Assembly: GCA_041586735.1 (NCBI GenBank) | Contig: JBFGZQ010000006.1 | Location: 62,001-126,000 of the forward strand | Direction of reading: 5' to 3' | DNA length: 64,000 bases | Source of the DNA: Motiliproteus sp041586735 | Lineage (GTDB): Bacteria > Pseudomonadota > Gammaproteobacteria > Pseudomonadales > Balneatricaceae | Notes under the pieces: generated by a model | The model's database searches: none | Told to the model about the DNA's origin: nothing | The model's input: the letters and a program-made list of their open reading frames with translations, nothing else | Program-made: the position numbers and the translations under genes | Shown here: positions 1 to 8,990 of the stretch, piece by piece | Position numbering within the stretch: position 1 is the first letter of the stretch | Layout: the number at the start of each line of letters is the position of its first letter

Positions 1-134
1 TGTGGGGCAAGCCAGTAATATCGCCCAATGTGGCTAAAATCGTAGCCGGGTTGGTAATCCACACTGACCGGAATGACCGAACAACCGGCCAACGCCAGCA
101 GCCAGGCCCAAAGCAGCACTGCACCCCATTTCAT
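1..134 (-). CDS. DUF4136-like lipoprotein, N-terminal fragment cut by the window edge
   Basis: An open frame begins at an ATG at 134 and runs off the left edge (44 residues visible). It starts MKWGAVLLWAWLLALAGC, a lipoprotein signal peptide ending in a lipobox with Cys18, followed by a segment VSVDYQPGYDFSHIGRYYW that resembles the start of DUF4136 proteins (a Tyr/Asp-rich strand after the lipid Cys). GGGAGG lies 5-10 bases before the start. The product should be exported and lipid-anchored; its role is unknown. The family call rests on a short stretch only. Confidence 0.6.
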   Translation of the reverse strand, partial: MKWGAVLLWAWLLALAGCSVIPVSVDYQPGYDFSHIGRYYWLAP

Positions 135-179
135 ACCGACCTCCCGTGGTGTTTCTCCCCGCCAGCTATCCGCCAACCC

Positions 180-197
180 GTCTGGTTAAAACCCGAC
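180..197. repeat. Degenerate copy of a REP-like palindrome
   Basis: GTCTGGTT-AA-AACCCGAC lies between the divergent lipoprotein and sbcD genes. It differs by one base from the perfect palindrome at 39503-39520 (GTCGGGTT-AA-AACCCGAC), so it looks like a member of the same interspersed family. Confidence 0.4.
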
Positions 198-296
198 CCT
201 GCCGTCTGCCTGTTCATTATAGGTAATCAATAAAACATTGGCATCCGGCCGCAGACAACGGTAGCGTGCAGCACTACTGCATTTAAGGACCTTAGC

Positions 297-1460
297 ATGC
301 GCTTTATTCACAGCTCCGATTGGCATATCGGCCGCCAGTTTCACAATGTCTCGCTACTGGAGGATCAGCAACAGGTGCTGAATCAGCTGCTGGGCTATAT
401 CGCCAGCGAGTCGGTCGATGCCCTGGTGATTGCGGGCGATATCTACGATCGTTCGGTGCCGCCAGCGGCCGCGGTAGAGCTATTGGACCGGGTTCTGAAC
501 CAGGTCTGCTCGGAGATGGGGGTGCCGGTCATACTGATCCCCGGCAACCATGACGGCGCCGAGCGGCTGCGGTTCGGCGCGCGGCAACTGCAACGCGCCG
601 GGCTGCATATTATTGGTGATTTTGAGCAGATGCTGCAGCCGGTGGTGCTGCACGATCAGGCCTCAGGCACCCCGGTACATTTTTTTGGCATCCCCTACAA
701 CGATCCGGCCCAGGTACGCGATCACTTTGATACCCAGGTCGCTAACCACGACGAGGCGCATGCGTTTCTGATTGCTCAGATCAACGCCGCCAGCAGCGCC
801 GCGGTTCCTCGAGTGCTGATCAGCCACTGTTTTATCGATGGCGCACTGGAGTCCGACTCCGAGCGGCCGCTGTCGATCGGCGGTGCCGACCGGGTGAACT
901 ACCAAGCCTTGGTGGAGTTCGATTATGTGGCGCTAGGCCACCTGCACAGCCCGCAGTTCAAAGGCCGGGAGCATATCCGCTACTGCGGCTCGATCCTCAA
1001 ATACAGCTTCTCGGAGCAGCGCCAAGCCAAGGGCGTGACCCTGGTCGAGCTGGACAGCAACGGTCTCACCGCCACCCGCCAGCTACCGCTGACACCGCTG
1101 CGCGATATGCGCATCCTCGAAGGCGAGCTGCAGACCCTGCTGCAACAGAGCAGTGTCGATCCGCACGCTGAGGATTACCTGCTGGTACGGCTGACCGACC
1201 GCCACGCCATTCTCGACCCTATGGGTAAGCTGCGCGCGGTCTACCCCAACGTGCTGCATCTGGAAAAACCGGGGATGCTGGAGACCGGCGAGCAGCCGCT
1301 GCATCGCGAGCAACTCAAACGCGGCGAGCTGCAGATGTTCCGCGATTTTTTTATCCAGGTCTCCGGTCAGCCCCTGAGTGACGCACAGGATAATGCGCTG
1401 ATCGAGACCCTTAACCAGTTGCAGCGCGGTACTGCCGATCGCGAGGAGCCTCAGTCATGA
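297..1460 (+). CDS. sbcD: Nuclease SbcCD subunit D
   Basis: This is the Mre11-type phosphoesterase subunit of SbcCD, which with SbcC opens hairpins and trims DNA ends as an exonuclease/endonuclease. The calcineurin-like metal motifs are in order: DWH at residues 8-10, GDIYDR at 47-52, GNHD at 83-86, a SHCF histidine near 177 and GHLH near 213. The length of 387 residues is close to the E. coli protein (about 400). AAGGA sits seven bases before the ATG. The stop overlaps the sbcC start by four bases (ATGA), so the two subunits are translationally coupled. Confidence 0.96.
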   Translation: MRFIHSSDWHIGRQFHNVSLLEDQQQVLNQLLGYIASESVDALVIAGDIYDRSVPPAAAVELLDRVLNQVCSEMGVPVILIPGNHDGAERLRFGARQLQRAGLHIIGDFEQMLQPVVLHDQASGTPVHFFGIPYNDPAQVRDHFDTQVANHDEAHAFLIAQINAASSAAVPRVLISHCFIDGALESDSERPLSIGGADRVNYQALVEFDYVALGHLHSPQFKGREHIRYCGSILKYSFSEQRQAKGVTLVELDSNGLTATRQLPLTPLRDMRILEGELQTLLQQSSVDPHAEDYLLVRLTDRHAILDPMGKLRAVYPNVLHLEKPGMLETGEQPLHREQLKRGELQMFRDFFIQVSGQPLSDAQDNALIETLNQLQRGTADREEPQS

Positions 1461-4400
1461 AACCACTCAAGCTAGCGCTGCAGGCCTTCGGCCCCTTCGC
1501 TACCCGCGAGCTGATCGACTTCAAGCTGCTGGGTGCCCATCCGCTGTTTTTGATCAACGGGCCGACCGGCGCAGGCAAGAGCTCTATCCTGGATGCGATC
1601 TGTTTTGCGCTCTATGGCCACACCACCGGCGCCGAACGCGATCCGGCGCAGATGCGCTGCGATTACGCCCAGGCCGAGCTGCTGACCGAAGTGACTCTGG
1701 ATTTCAACCTGGGCGCTAAAAGCTACCGGATTCGCCGCGCCCCCACCCAAGAGCGCCCCAAAGCGCGCGGCGAGGGTAGCACCCTGCAGCAAGCCGAGGC
1801 GCAACTCTGGTGGCTGGATGGCACGCCCAGCGGCAAGCTGCTGGTAGCCAAAAAAGTCAACGAGGCGACCGCGCAGATCGAGATCCTGATCGGTCTTAAT
1901 ATCGAGCAATTTCGCCAGGTGATGGTGCTGCCGCAGGGCAAATTCCGTGAACTGCTGATGGCCGACTCCAAAGAGCGTGAGAAGATTTTTGGCCAGCTGT
2001 TCCAGACCCAGATCTACAAACGCATCGAGGAGCGGCTTAAATCACAGGCGGCCGGCATCCGTCAGGCGGTGGAGCAGCATCAGAACCAGATCAAGGGATT
2101 GCTGCAGAGTGCCGAGCTCAACAGCGAAGCCGAGATCGATAGCGGCATCGACCAGCTGGAGCCGCTGCTACAGGCCGCCGCGCAGCAAAAACAGAGCGCC
2201 CTGGCTGCCAGAGAGGCGGCCAGTCGCGCCCAGCATGATGCGACCGCCCTGCTAGCGCGCTTCGATAGCCGCACCCATAAGCAGCAGGAGCTGCACGCCC
2301 AACAGGTCTCAGCACCGGCCATCGAGGCGCTGCAGCAGCAACTCGAGCGCGCCGCCAGCGCCCAGCAACTCGAGCCCTGTTATCAGCAACGGCAACAGCA
2401 CAGCCAGCAACTGCAGGCGCTAAGCACGCAACGCGAGCAGAGCACGACCGCGTTGCGCGAGGCTCAGCAGCGCTTGGCTGAGGCCCAGGCCCAACTCCAA
2501 ACGGCCACTAGCTCCCAGGCCGAGGTCGAGCCACTGCAGCGGCAACAGCTACAGCTGCAGCAATACCGGCAGCGAATCAGCCAGCTGCTGTTGGCCCAAG
2601 CCGAGGCCAGCCGCTGTCAGCAGCTCGCCGACGCCAGCAAGACCCAGCTGCAGAGCCAACAACAGGCGCTGCAGCAGCAGCTCGAGCAGCAGCTTATTCA
2701 AGAAAACCAACTTAGCGAGTTGCAACAGGCACTGGAGGCGCTGGCGCCGACCCAGATCGCCGGCAATACCCGGCAGCACCAGCTCGAGCAGCGTCAAGAG
2801 CTGGAGAGCCTGCGCCAGCGCTACAAGACCCTGAACCTCAAACAACAAACCCTCCAGCAACAGCATACGACTCAGCAGGCCGCAAGCGAGCAGGCCCGCA
2901 TCGATAGCCGTCAGCTCGAGCTACGCTGGCATAGCGGTCAGGCCGCACTGCTGGCGCGCGAGCTGCAACAGGGCCAGCCCTGCCCGGTGTGCGGCAGCCC
3001 AGAGCACCCGGCGATCGCCAGCGGCGCGCCCGAGATCGAAGCGGTCAGCAACGCGCAGCTCGACGCGGTGCGCGCCCTGGAAAGCCAAGCCCTGGAACAG
3101 CTGCACGCCGCTAAACAGCGGCTGGATGCCGGCGCCCGTGATCTGGCCGATAATCTCGCCGCGGGGCAGAAGCTGGCTGATGCGATCGGTGAGCTGGCCA
3201 GCCAGCCGCTACAGGCACTACAGGCCGAGGTCAACCAGCTGCAGCAAGCGCTGGCGACTCTGGCGAGCCAGCAGCAACAGAAAAACACCCTTCAGCAGCG
3301 TCTCGAGACCCTCAAAGCACGGCTCACCGGGCTACAAGAGACGCTAGTGGCCGCGCAACCCCAGGTCGATCAGGATCAGCATCAAGCCCTCGCAGCCCGA
3401 CTGCGGGCCACCGACCTGCAAGAGCAACTTCCCGAAGCCTATCGCGATGCTCACGCCCTGGAGCACGCCTTAGACGAGGTTGGCGTCAAGCTCAAACAGC
3501 TAGCGCTGGCGCTGGACAACGCCCAAACAGCCATGAGTCACTGCCGCTCAGAGGTCGATCAGTACCAGGCCCGCCTCGAGACCTTGAGCCAGCAACAGCA
3601 GCAGTGCCAGGCGCTGTCGGTGAGTGCAGAACAGGCCTGGCAGGCGGCGCTGACCGCCAGCCCCTTTGCCAGCGTCGAGGAGTTCCAGCAGGCGCGCCTC
3701 GATGAGGCTCAGCAACAGCAACGCCAGGCCGAGATCGCCCGCTATCACTCCGTGCTGCACAACCTGCTCGGTGCTTTGGCACTGCTGGACCAAGAACTGG
3801 CCGGCCAGACCCCGCCCGATCTGCCAGCCCTCGCCGCCGCGCTCCAGAAACAGTGCCAGGTCTTCGATCAGCAGGAGGAGCGCTGGCGGCAGCTCGATAC
3901 ACGCCACAGCCAGCTCAGAGCCGTGCAAACTAAACTCCGCCTCGCGCACCACAAAAACGCCGCACTCGAAGCCCAGTACGCGATCTTCGGCACCCTCAGT
4001 GACGTGGCCAACGGCCAGACCGGCGATAAGATCAGTCTGCAGCGTTTCGTGCTCAGCGTGCTGCTCGACGATGTGTTGATTCAAGCCTCGCAGCGCCTGA
4101 GCCGGATGAGCAAGGGCCGCTACCAGCTGGTGCGCAAAGCCGATCGCGCCAAGGGCAATAAAGCCTCGGGGCTGGAACTGGAGGTCGAAGATGGTTACAG
4201 CGGCAGTACCCGCGCCGTGGCAACGCTGTCGGGTGGCGAGTCCTTTATGGCAGCGCTGGCTTTGGCGCTGGGGCTGTCGGATGTGGTGCAGGCCTATGCT
4301 GGGGGGATCAAACTCGACACCCTGTTTATCGACGAAGGCTTTGGTAGCCTCGATCCCGAATCGCTGGATCTGGCGATCCGCACCCTGGTCGATCTGCAAG

Positions 4401-4519
4401 CCAGCGGCCGTACCATCGGCATCATTTCCCACGTCACCGAGCTGAAAGAGCAGCTGGCGCTGCGCCTGGACGTGATCAGCGGCCGTCAGGGCAGCCAGGT
4501 ACGCACGATCTGTGGCTAA
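1457..4519 (+). CDS. sbcC: Nuclease SbcCD subunit C (SMC/Rad50-like ATPase)
   Basis: This Rad50-type ATPase partners with SbcD. Walker A GPTGAGKS is at residues 35-42, the ABC signature LSGGES near 924 and Walker B with DEGFGSLD near 958. Between them lie two long, Gln-rich coiled coils, split by a CPVC zinc hook (Cys509 and Cys512) that joins two molecules. Length 1020 residues is near that of E. coli SbcC (1048). The very high Gln/Ala content of the coils gives many long shadow frames. It follows sbcD with an ATGA overlap. Confidence 0.96.
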   Translation: MKPLKLALQAFGPFATRELIDFKLLGAHPLFLINGPTGAGKSSILDAICFALYGHTTGAERDPAQMRCDYAQAELLTEVTLDFNLGAKSYRIRRAPTQERPKARGEGSTLQQAEAQLWWLDGTPSGKLLVAKKVNEATAQIEILIGLNIEQFRQVMVLPQGKFRELLMADSKEREKIFGQLFQTQIYKRIEERLKSQAAGIRQAVEQHQNQIKGLLQSAELNSEAEIDSGIDQLEPLLQAAAQQKQSALAAREAASRAQHDATALLARFDSRTHKQQELHAQQVSAPAIEALQQQLERAASAQQLEPCYQQRQQHSQQLQALSTQREQSTTALREAQQRLAEAQAQLQTATSSQAEVEPLQRQQLQLQQYRQRISQLLLAQAEASRCQQLADASKTQLQSQQQALQQQLEQQLIQENQLSELQQALEALAPTQIAGNTRQHQLEQRQELESLRQRYKTLNLKQQTLQQQHTTQQAASEQARIDSRQLELRWHSGQAALLARELQQGQPCPVCGSPEHPAIASGAPEIEAVSNAQLDAVRALESQALEQLHAAKQRLDAGARDLADNLAAGQKLADAIGELASQPLQALQAEVNQLQQALATLASQQQQKNTLQQRLETLKARLTGLQETLVAAQPQVDQDQHQALAARLRATDLQEQLPEAYRDAHALEHALDEVGVKLKQLALALDNAQTAMSHCRSEVDQYQARLETLSQQQQQCQALSVSAEQAWQAALTASPFASVEEFQQARLDEAQQQQRQAEIARYHSVLHNLLGALALLDQELAGQTPPDLPALAAALQKQCQVFDQQEERWRQLDTRHSQLRAVQTKLRLAHHKNAALEAQYAIFGTLSDVANGQTGDKISLQRFVLSVLLDDVLIQASQRLSRMSKGRYQLVRKADRAKGNKASGLELEVEDGYSGSTRAVATLSGGESFMAALALALGLSDVVQAYAGGIKLDTLFIDEGFGSLDPESLDLAIRTLVDLQASGRTIGIISHVTELKEQLALRLDVISGRQGSQVRTICG

Positions 4520-4617
4520 CGATGACAATGAAGCGACGCATCTTCATAATAAGATCATTCGCGCTATCGCGGCATGATCAACAATAATCGAACATTTTTT
4601 GCAAAGGCTAGCATCCC

Positions 4618-6165
4618 ATGACCACAGAGAAGCTGGGCGTTCATGCCCGTGATGAAGATCTCTTAACCCCGGGCGACCGGCGGGATCCTGATTATAAAGA
4701 CCGCCCCGAACCTTCAGGGGCGCCGGTGAGCGGATTGCGGCTGCTGGGACTGTTGGGGGGGCCGATCGTGGCGGGATTGATCCTGATGTCTTCCGCCCCC
4801 GAGGGGATGGCGCTGCCCGCCTGGCACCTGGTCGCGATGGCCTGCTGGATGGTGATCTGGTGGTTGACCGAGGCGATCCCGATCCCGGCCACCGCGCTGC
4901 TGCCGATCGTGGTGATGCCACTGCTCGAGATCGATAACATCAAGCCGGTAGCGGCCAATTATGGCCACCCGTTAATCTTCCTGTTTCTCGGCGGCTTTCT
5001 ACTGGCCGCGGCGATGCAGCATGTCGGCTTACACCGACGCATCGCCCTGCAGATCGTCAGTCGGGTCGGCACCTCGCCTTCGCGGATTATCCTGGGATTC
5101 ATGCTCGCTACCGCTTTTTTGTCGATGTGGATCTCCAACACCGCCACCACGATCATGATGTTCGCCGTGGGTCTGTCGGTAATAGACTTCGTCGCCAAGC
5201 AAACCGCTGATGACAAGATGGTGCGTAATTTCGGCGTCGCACTGATGTTGTCGATCGCCTACAGCGCCTCGATCGGTGGCGTGGGCACCCTGATCGGCAC
5301 GCCGCCTAACGCCCTACTCGCCAGCTTTCTGCAAAACACCTATAACATTGAGATCAGCTTCTTCAACTGGATGCTACTAGGCGTACCCGTGGTCGCCATC
5401 ATGCTGCCGATCACCTGGCTGCTGTTGACGCGTCTGTTGTTCCCCTCACACCAGATCGCGATTGAGGATCCGGGTGTCGTGGTACAACGTGAATTGGCAG
5501 CCCTGGGGGTGATGTCGCGCGGTGAAAAACTGGTTGCCATGGTATTCCTCGGTGCGGCGCTGGGGTGGATCTTCCGCACGTTTTTGGTGGATCTGACCGG
5601 ACTACCGCTCGATGACACCATCATCGCGCTGCTAGCGGCACTGATATTGTTCGCGGTACCGATCTCGCGCTCAAAAGGCGAGTTCGCCTTGGATTGGGAG
5701 GCCGCACGCAACGTGCCCTGGGGCGTGCTACTGCTGTTCGGCGGTGGACTGGCGCTGGCTGGCGGTTTCAAAGGTACCGGGCTAGCAGAGTGGATCGGCA
5801 ACGCGGTCGCCGGCGTCGAGGTCAGTACCCTGGTGCTGATACTGCTGGTCACGGTGGCGATCGTCTATCTGACCGAGATCACCTCCAACACCGCCTCCAC
5901 TGCCACCTTCCTGCCGATACTGGCCGCGGTAGCCGTGGGTCTGGGATTGGATCCTATCATCCTCTGTGTACCGGTGGCGCTGGGCGCGTCGATGGCGTTT
6001 ATGATGCCGGTCGCCACCCCGCCCAATGCGATCGTGTTCTCCTACGAGCGGATGCAGCTACGCGATATGGTACGCGCCGGATTCCTGCTGAATTTGGTAG
6101 CGATCGCCGTGGCCTTCGGCCTGTTCACCCTGCTCGCGAATCTGGTCTTCGGCGTTAACATCTGA
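4618..6165 (+). CDS. DASS/SLC13-family anion (dicarboxylate) symporter
   Basis: A 515-residue inner membrane protein of the divalent anion:Na+ symporter family, which imports di- and tricarboxylates or sulfate. It has about eleven to twelve hydrophobic segments and two internally repeated Ser-Asn-Thr motifs (SNT at 173-175 and 423-425) that in VcINDY-type transporters line the substrate and sodium sites; each is followed by a Pro/Thr-rich TPPNA or TPPNA-like loop. The N-terminal 40 residues are polar and unusual but the first ATG is kept as start; no strong ribosome site is visible. It stands alone after sbcC. The substrate cannot be told from sequence. Confidence 0.85.
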   Translation: MTTEKLGVHARDEDLLTPGDRRDPDYKDRPEPSGAPVSGLRLLGLLGGPIVAGLILMSSAPEGMALPAWHLVAMACWMVIWWLTEAIPIPATALLPIVVMPLLEIDNIKPVAANYGHPLIFLFLGGFLLAAAMQHVGLHRRIALQIVSRVGTSPSRIILGFMLATAFLSMWISNTATTIMMFAVGLSVIDFVAKQTADDKMVRNFGVALMLSIAYSASIGGVGTLIGTPPNALLASFLQNTYNIEISFFNWMLLGVPVVAIMLPITWLLLTRLLFPSHQIAIEDPGVVVQRELAALGVMSRGEKLVAMVFLGAALGWIFRTFLVDLTGLPLDDTIIALLAALILFAVPISRSKGEFALDWEAARNVPWGVLLLFGGGLALAGGFKGTGLAEWIGNAVAGVEVSTLVLILLVTVAIVYLTEITSNTASTATFLPILAAVAVGLGLDPIILCVPVALGASMAFMMPVATPPNAIVFSYERMQLRDMVRAGFLLNLVAIAVAFGLFTLLANLVFGVNI

Positions 6166-6172
6166 CCTGCAG

Positions 6173-6204
6173 GTCAGCAGCGGCTAAGGCTAGCCGCTGC
6201 TGAC
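6173..6204. terminator. Strong hairpin between convergent genes
   Basis: A perfect 14-bp stem, GTCAGCAGCGGCTA with AGGC loop and TAGCCGCTGCTGAC, starts seven bases after the transporter stop and lies just past the end of the converging small gene. It has no T run directly after it, so it may act as a bidirectional terminator or as a mRNA 3' end stabiliser. Confidence 0.6.
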
Positions 6205-6224
6205 AGCAACCCAAGCCTGCTGTT

Positions 6225-6551
6225 TTAATCAGGCGCCCGCACAGATCCAAACCAGTGGTTCAGTTGCTGGATAAACGCCCTGTTGACCGCCTGCTCACTG
6301 GAACAGAGACAAGCACACATGCAGAAGATGGTTGACAGCCGAAAGCCCCGCTGGCATCGGTGGATGCGTGAATAACTGTGATGTTGATGGACCGAAGGAT
6401 AGTAGGTGGCATCGACCCAATAGGTCGGCTCTTGGGTGCCTAGATGATGATGGCCATCGGTCCAGGCCACCAGAATCCCATGTTCGCCCCTGACGGTAAA
6501 ACTCGATTTCCTGGCGGAGGGCTGGCTCGCCATCAACTTTGCAAGGTCCAT
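6225..6551 (-). CDS. Small protein of unknown function, His/Cys-rich
   Basis: A 108-residue frame with no family I recognise. AGAGGGA sits eight bases before the ATG, a convincing ribosome site, and an AT-rich, promoter-like region (6552-6720) precedes it, which supports a real gene. The middle is rich in His (HHH near residue 34 and HQHH near 55) and there is a Cys cluster C-M-C-A-C-L-C near residues 78-84. It has no signal peptide or clear membrane segment. It converges on the DASS transporter. A frameshifted remnant of a longer protein cannot be excluded. Confidence 0.5.
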   Translation of the reverse strand: MDLAKLMASQPSARKSSFTVRGEHGILVAWTDGHHHLGTQEPTYWVDATYYPSVHQHHSYSRIHRCQRGFRLSTIFCMCACLCSSEQAVNRAFIQQLNHWFGSVRAPD

Positions 6552-6736
6552 AAAATATCCCTCTTAATCATCCTTCACTATGGCTACTGCGTGACTCTAT
6601 GCGTCCTTCAAGATATAGCACTGCATTATTTATACCGCCATATCTTTTAACAACCAACACAGAAACTTAGTCCACCAAGCCCCTGAAGCATGCGCGGTAA
6701 CTGTAAATATTATCGACAGCTGCAGCCTGCCCCGCC

Positions 6737-7498
6737 TCACTGCTTGATTCGATAGCCGGTGCGGAAGATCCAGTTAACACCTGCTAGACAGAGCAGCAGG
6801 AACACTAAGGTCATCCCGAGGCTGACCCCTACATTGACATCGGCGATACCATAGAAGGCCCAGCGAAAGCCGCTGATCAAGTACACCACCGGATTGAACA
6901 GCGTCAGCGTCTGCCAGGGTTCGGGAAGCATATTAATGGAATAAAAGGCACCGCCGAGGAAGGTTAACGGGGTGATCACCATCAGCGGAATGATCTGCAG
7001 CTTCTGGAAGTCATCGGCCCAGATACCGATAATAAAACCAAACAGGCTGAAGGTGATGGCGGTCAACAGCAAAAACGCCAACATCCATAGCGGATGCAGG
7101 ATCGAATAGTCGACGAACAGTCGTGCCGTAGCGAGGATCAGCAGCCCGATCAGGATCGATTTAGTAGCCGCCGCGCCGACATAACCGATCACGATCTCCA
7201 AGCCAGACACCGGCGCCGACAACACCTCGTAGATGGTGCCGGAAAACTTGGGAAAGAAGATCCCGAACGAGGCGTTGGAGATGCTCTCGCTCAACAGCGA
7301 TAGCATCACCAGTCCGGGAATAATAAAGGCGCCGTAGCTGATGCCGTCGATATCACCCATGCGTGAGCCGATCGCGGTACCGAAGACGATAAAGTACAGC
7401 GAGGTCGACAGGATCGGCGAGGCCAGACTCTGCATCAGGGTGCGCCAGGCACGGGCCATTTCGAACAGATAGATCGCCCGGATTCCGTACCAATTCAT
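6737..7498 (-). CDS. yadH: ABC-2 type transporter permease, YadH-like
   Basis: A 253-residue membrane subunit of an ABC exporter with six predicted membrane helices and the ABC-2 pattern: a conserved GSRMGD-like loop near residue 46, IPGL near 60, and LTFLGGAFYS near 180, followed by FNPVVYLISGFRW. These match E. coli YadH closely in order and length. Its ATG overlaps the stop of the ATPase gene by four bases, so they form one complex. Homologues are exporters of undefined substrate. Confidence 0.85.
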   Translation of the reverse strand: MNWYGIRAIYLFEMARAWRTLMQSLASPILSTSLYFIVFGTAIGSRMGDIDGISYGAFIIPGLVMLSLLSESISNASFGIFFPKFSGTIYEVLSAPVSGLEIVIGYVGAAATKSILIGLLILATARLFVDYSILHPLWMLAFLLLTAITFSLFGFIIGIWADDFQKLQIIPLMVITPLTFLGGAFYSINMLPEPWQTLTLFNPVVYLISGFRWAFYGIADVNVGVSLGMTLVFLLLCLAGVNWIFRTGYRIKQ

Positions 7499-8436
7499 CC
7501 ACGCCCCCTCACCAGATTGACAAAAATATCCTCCAGCGAACTCTCGCTGGAGTGCAGATCTTTCACGTCTAGCCCCTGCTCGCTGAGACTGCGCAACAGC
7601 TCGGCGATACCGGTCTGCTGCTGCTGGGTATCGTAGGTGTAGATCAGCGTCGCATCGTCATCCCCCTGTTCGAGCTGATAACCAGCCAAGGCCGGCGGCA
7701 ACTCAGGCAGCGGGGTTTGTAACTGCACACGCAACTGCTTCTTGCCCAACTTGGCCATCAGCGCCGCTTTCTCCTCCACCAGAATCAACTCACCCTTGTT
7801 GATCACCCCGATACGATCGGCCATCTCCTCGGCCTCCTCGATATAATGGGTGGTCAGGATGATCGTCACCCCCTGGCTGCGCAACTCGCGCACCATCACC
7901 CACATATCCCGACGCAACTCGACATCGACGCCGGCGGTCGGCTCATCCAGAAACAGAATCTGCGGCTGGTGCGACAGCGCCTTGGCGATCATCACCCGGC
8001 GTTTCATCCCCCCGGACAAGGCCATGATCCGCGAATCTTTCTTATCCCACAGTGACAACTGGCGCAGCAGCTGTTCGATATAGGCAGGGTTAGCTGGTTT
8101 GCCGAACAGCCCCCGGCTAAAGCTGACCGTGCTCCAAACACTCTCGAAGGCATCGGTACAGAGTTCCTGAGGCACCAGCCCGATCTGACTGCGCGCCGCA
8201 CGGTAGTCACTGACAATATCATGACCGTTAGCCAGCACCTGACCGCGACTGGGGTTAACGATGCCGCAGATGATGCTGATCAGCGTGGTTTTACCCGCAC
8301 CATTGGGCCCCAGCAGGGCAAAGATTTCGCCGCGGCGGATCTCCAGATCGATGCTATTCAGCGCGCTGAAGTTAGTGCCGTAGGTCTTACCCAGCCCTTT
8401 GACGGAGATGATGGCTGACACGTTGGCTCCTGGCAC
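7495..8436 (-). CDS. yadG: ABC transporter ATP-binding protein, YadG-like
   Basis: The 313-residue ATPase partner of the permease. Walker A GPNGAGKT is at residues 43-50, the signature LSGGMKRR near 141-148, Walker B ILFLDEPTAG just after it, and the switch His in TTHY. The C-terminal 80 residues follow the YadG/DrrA pattern, ending ESSLEDIFVNLVRGRG. Order (ATPase then permease) and four-base overlap match yadGH of E. coli. The true start may be a few codons inside, since the first residues (MPGANVSA) precede the conserved strand. Confidence 0.88.
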   Translation of the reverse strand: MPGANVSAIISVKGLGKTYGTNFSALNSIDLEIRRGEIFALLGPNGAGKTTLISIICGIVNPSRGQVLANGHDIVSDYRAARSQIGLVPQELCTDAFESVWSTVSFSRGLFGKPANPAYIEQLLRQLSLWDKKDSRIMALSGGMKRRVMIAKALSHQPQILFLDEPTAGVDVELRRDMWVMVRELRSQGVTIILTTHYIEEAEEMADRIGVINKGELILVEEKAALMAKLGKKQLRVQLQTPLPELPPALAGYQLEQGDDDATLIYTYDTQQQQTGIAELLRSLSEQGLDVKDLHSSESSLEDIFVNLVRGRG

Positions 8437-8591
8437 CTCGAGGGTGCAAATGGATGGCGTAGAGCGACGCTCAATCGAGCGTACCGCGATGACGCTGGCT
8501 AGTGCACACGAAAATGCCTTAGTATGGCGTCGCTAGCTGTAGCTATAAAAAAACTCAGACTATACCGATCAACCCGCTTTGGGAACGCTAA

Positions 8592-8960
8592 ATGGATTAC
8601 CAGTTCAGCCACGACTTTATCGGCGACCCGGTCGCACGCTGTTCCATGGGCCACGAAGCACTGGGCAGCTGGTTAACGGCAGAGATTGGCAGCAACAGCA
8701 TCCTGATCAGCACATTACAGAGCGCTATTGAGCAACTGCAGCGGCGCCAGGCCTGGGAATACCACCTCGAAGGCGCCGAATACAGGCTCGAGCTCAGCCG
8801 CGAACAGGCGATCGTCAGAGCGCACGCGCTGTTTGCCGATAGCGATGACTTAACCGATGAGCTGGACTATTACGATGCCGAGTCACTGGCGCACTGCGGT
8901 CTGGAGGATTTTGCCACCCTGCTGCGCGCCTGGTGTCAGTTTATCGGCCTAGCGCAATAG
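8592..8960 (+). CDS. yacL: UPF0231 family protein YacL
   Basis: A 122-residue cytosolic protein of unknown function. It begins MDYQFSHDFIG and has SMGHEALGSWL near residue 18 and YYDAESLAHCGLEDF near 93; these are the conserved blocks of E. coli YacL (120 residues). Its upstream region holds a TATAAA-like box near 8543 but no clear ribosome site. It is a single gene between the yadGH unit and a convergent diguanylate cyclase. Confidence 0.88.
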   Translation: MDYQFSHDFIGDPVARCSMGHEALGSWLTAEIGSNSILISTLQSAIEQLQRRQAWEYHLEGAEYRLELSREQAIVRAHALFADSDDLTDELDYYDAESLAHCGLEDFATLLRAWCQFIGLAQ

Positions 8961-8990
8961 CCCTAGTAATAGCCTGGCGACCAAGCCGCA

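Noticed and set aside
256..272. ops-like element (CGGTAGCGTG) upstream of sbcD
   Set aside because: It matches only part of the RfaH recruitment sequence and precedes a DNA repair gene, not a polysaccharide operon; probably chance.
3548..4528. A 326-residue minus-strand frame inside sbcC
   Set aside because: It is a shadow of the GC- and Gln-rich coiled-coil coding sequence; the sbcC frame has all catalytic motifs.
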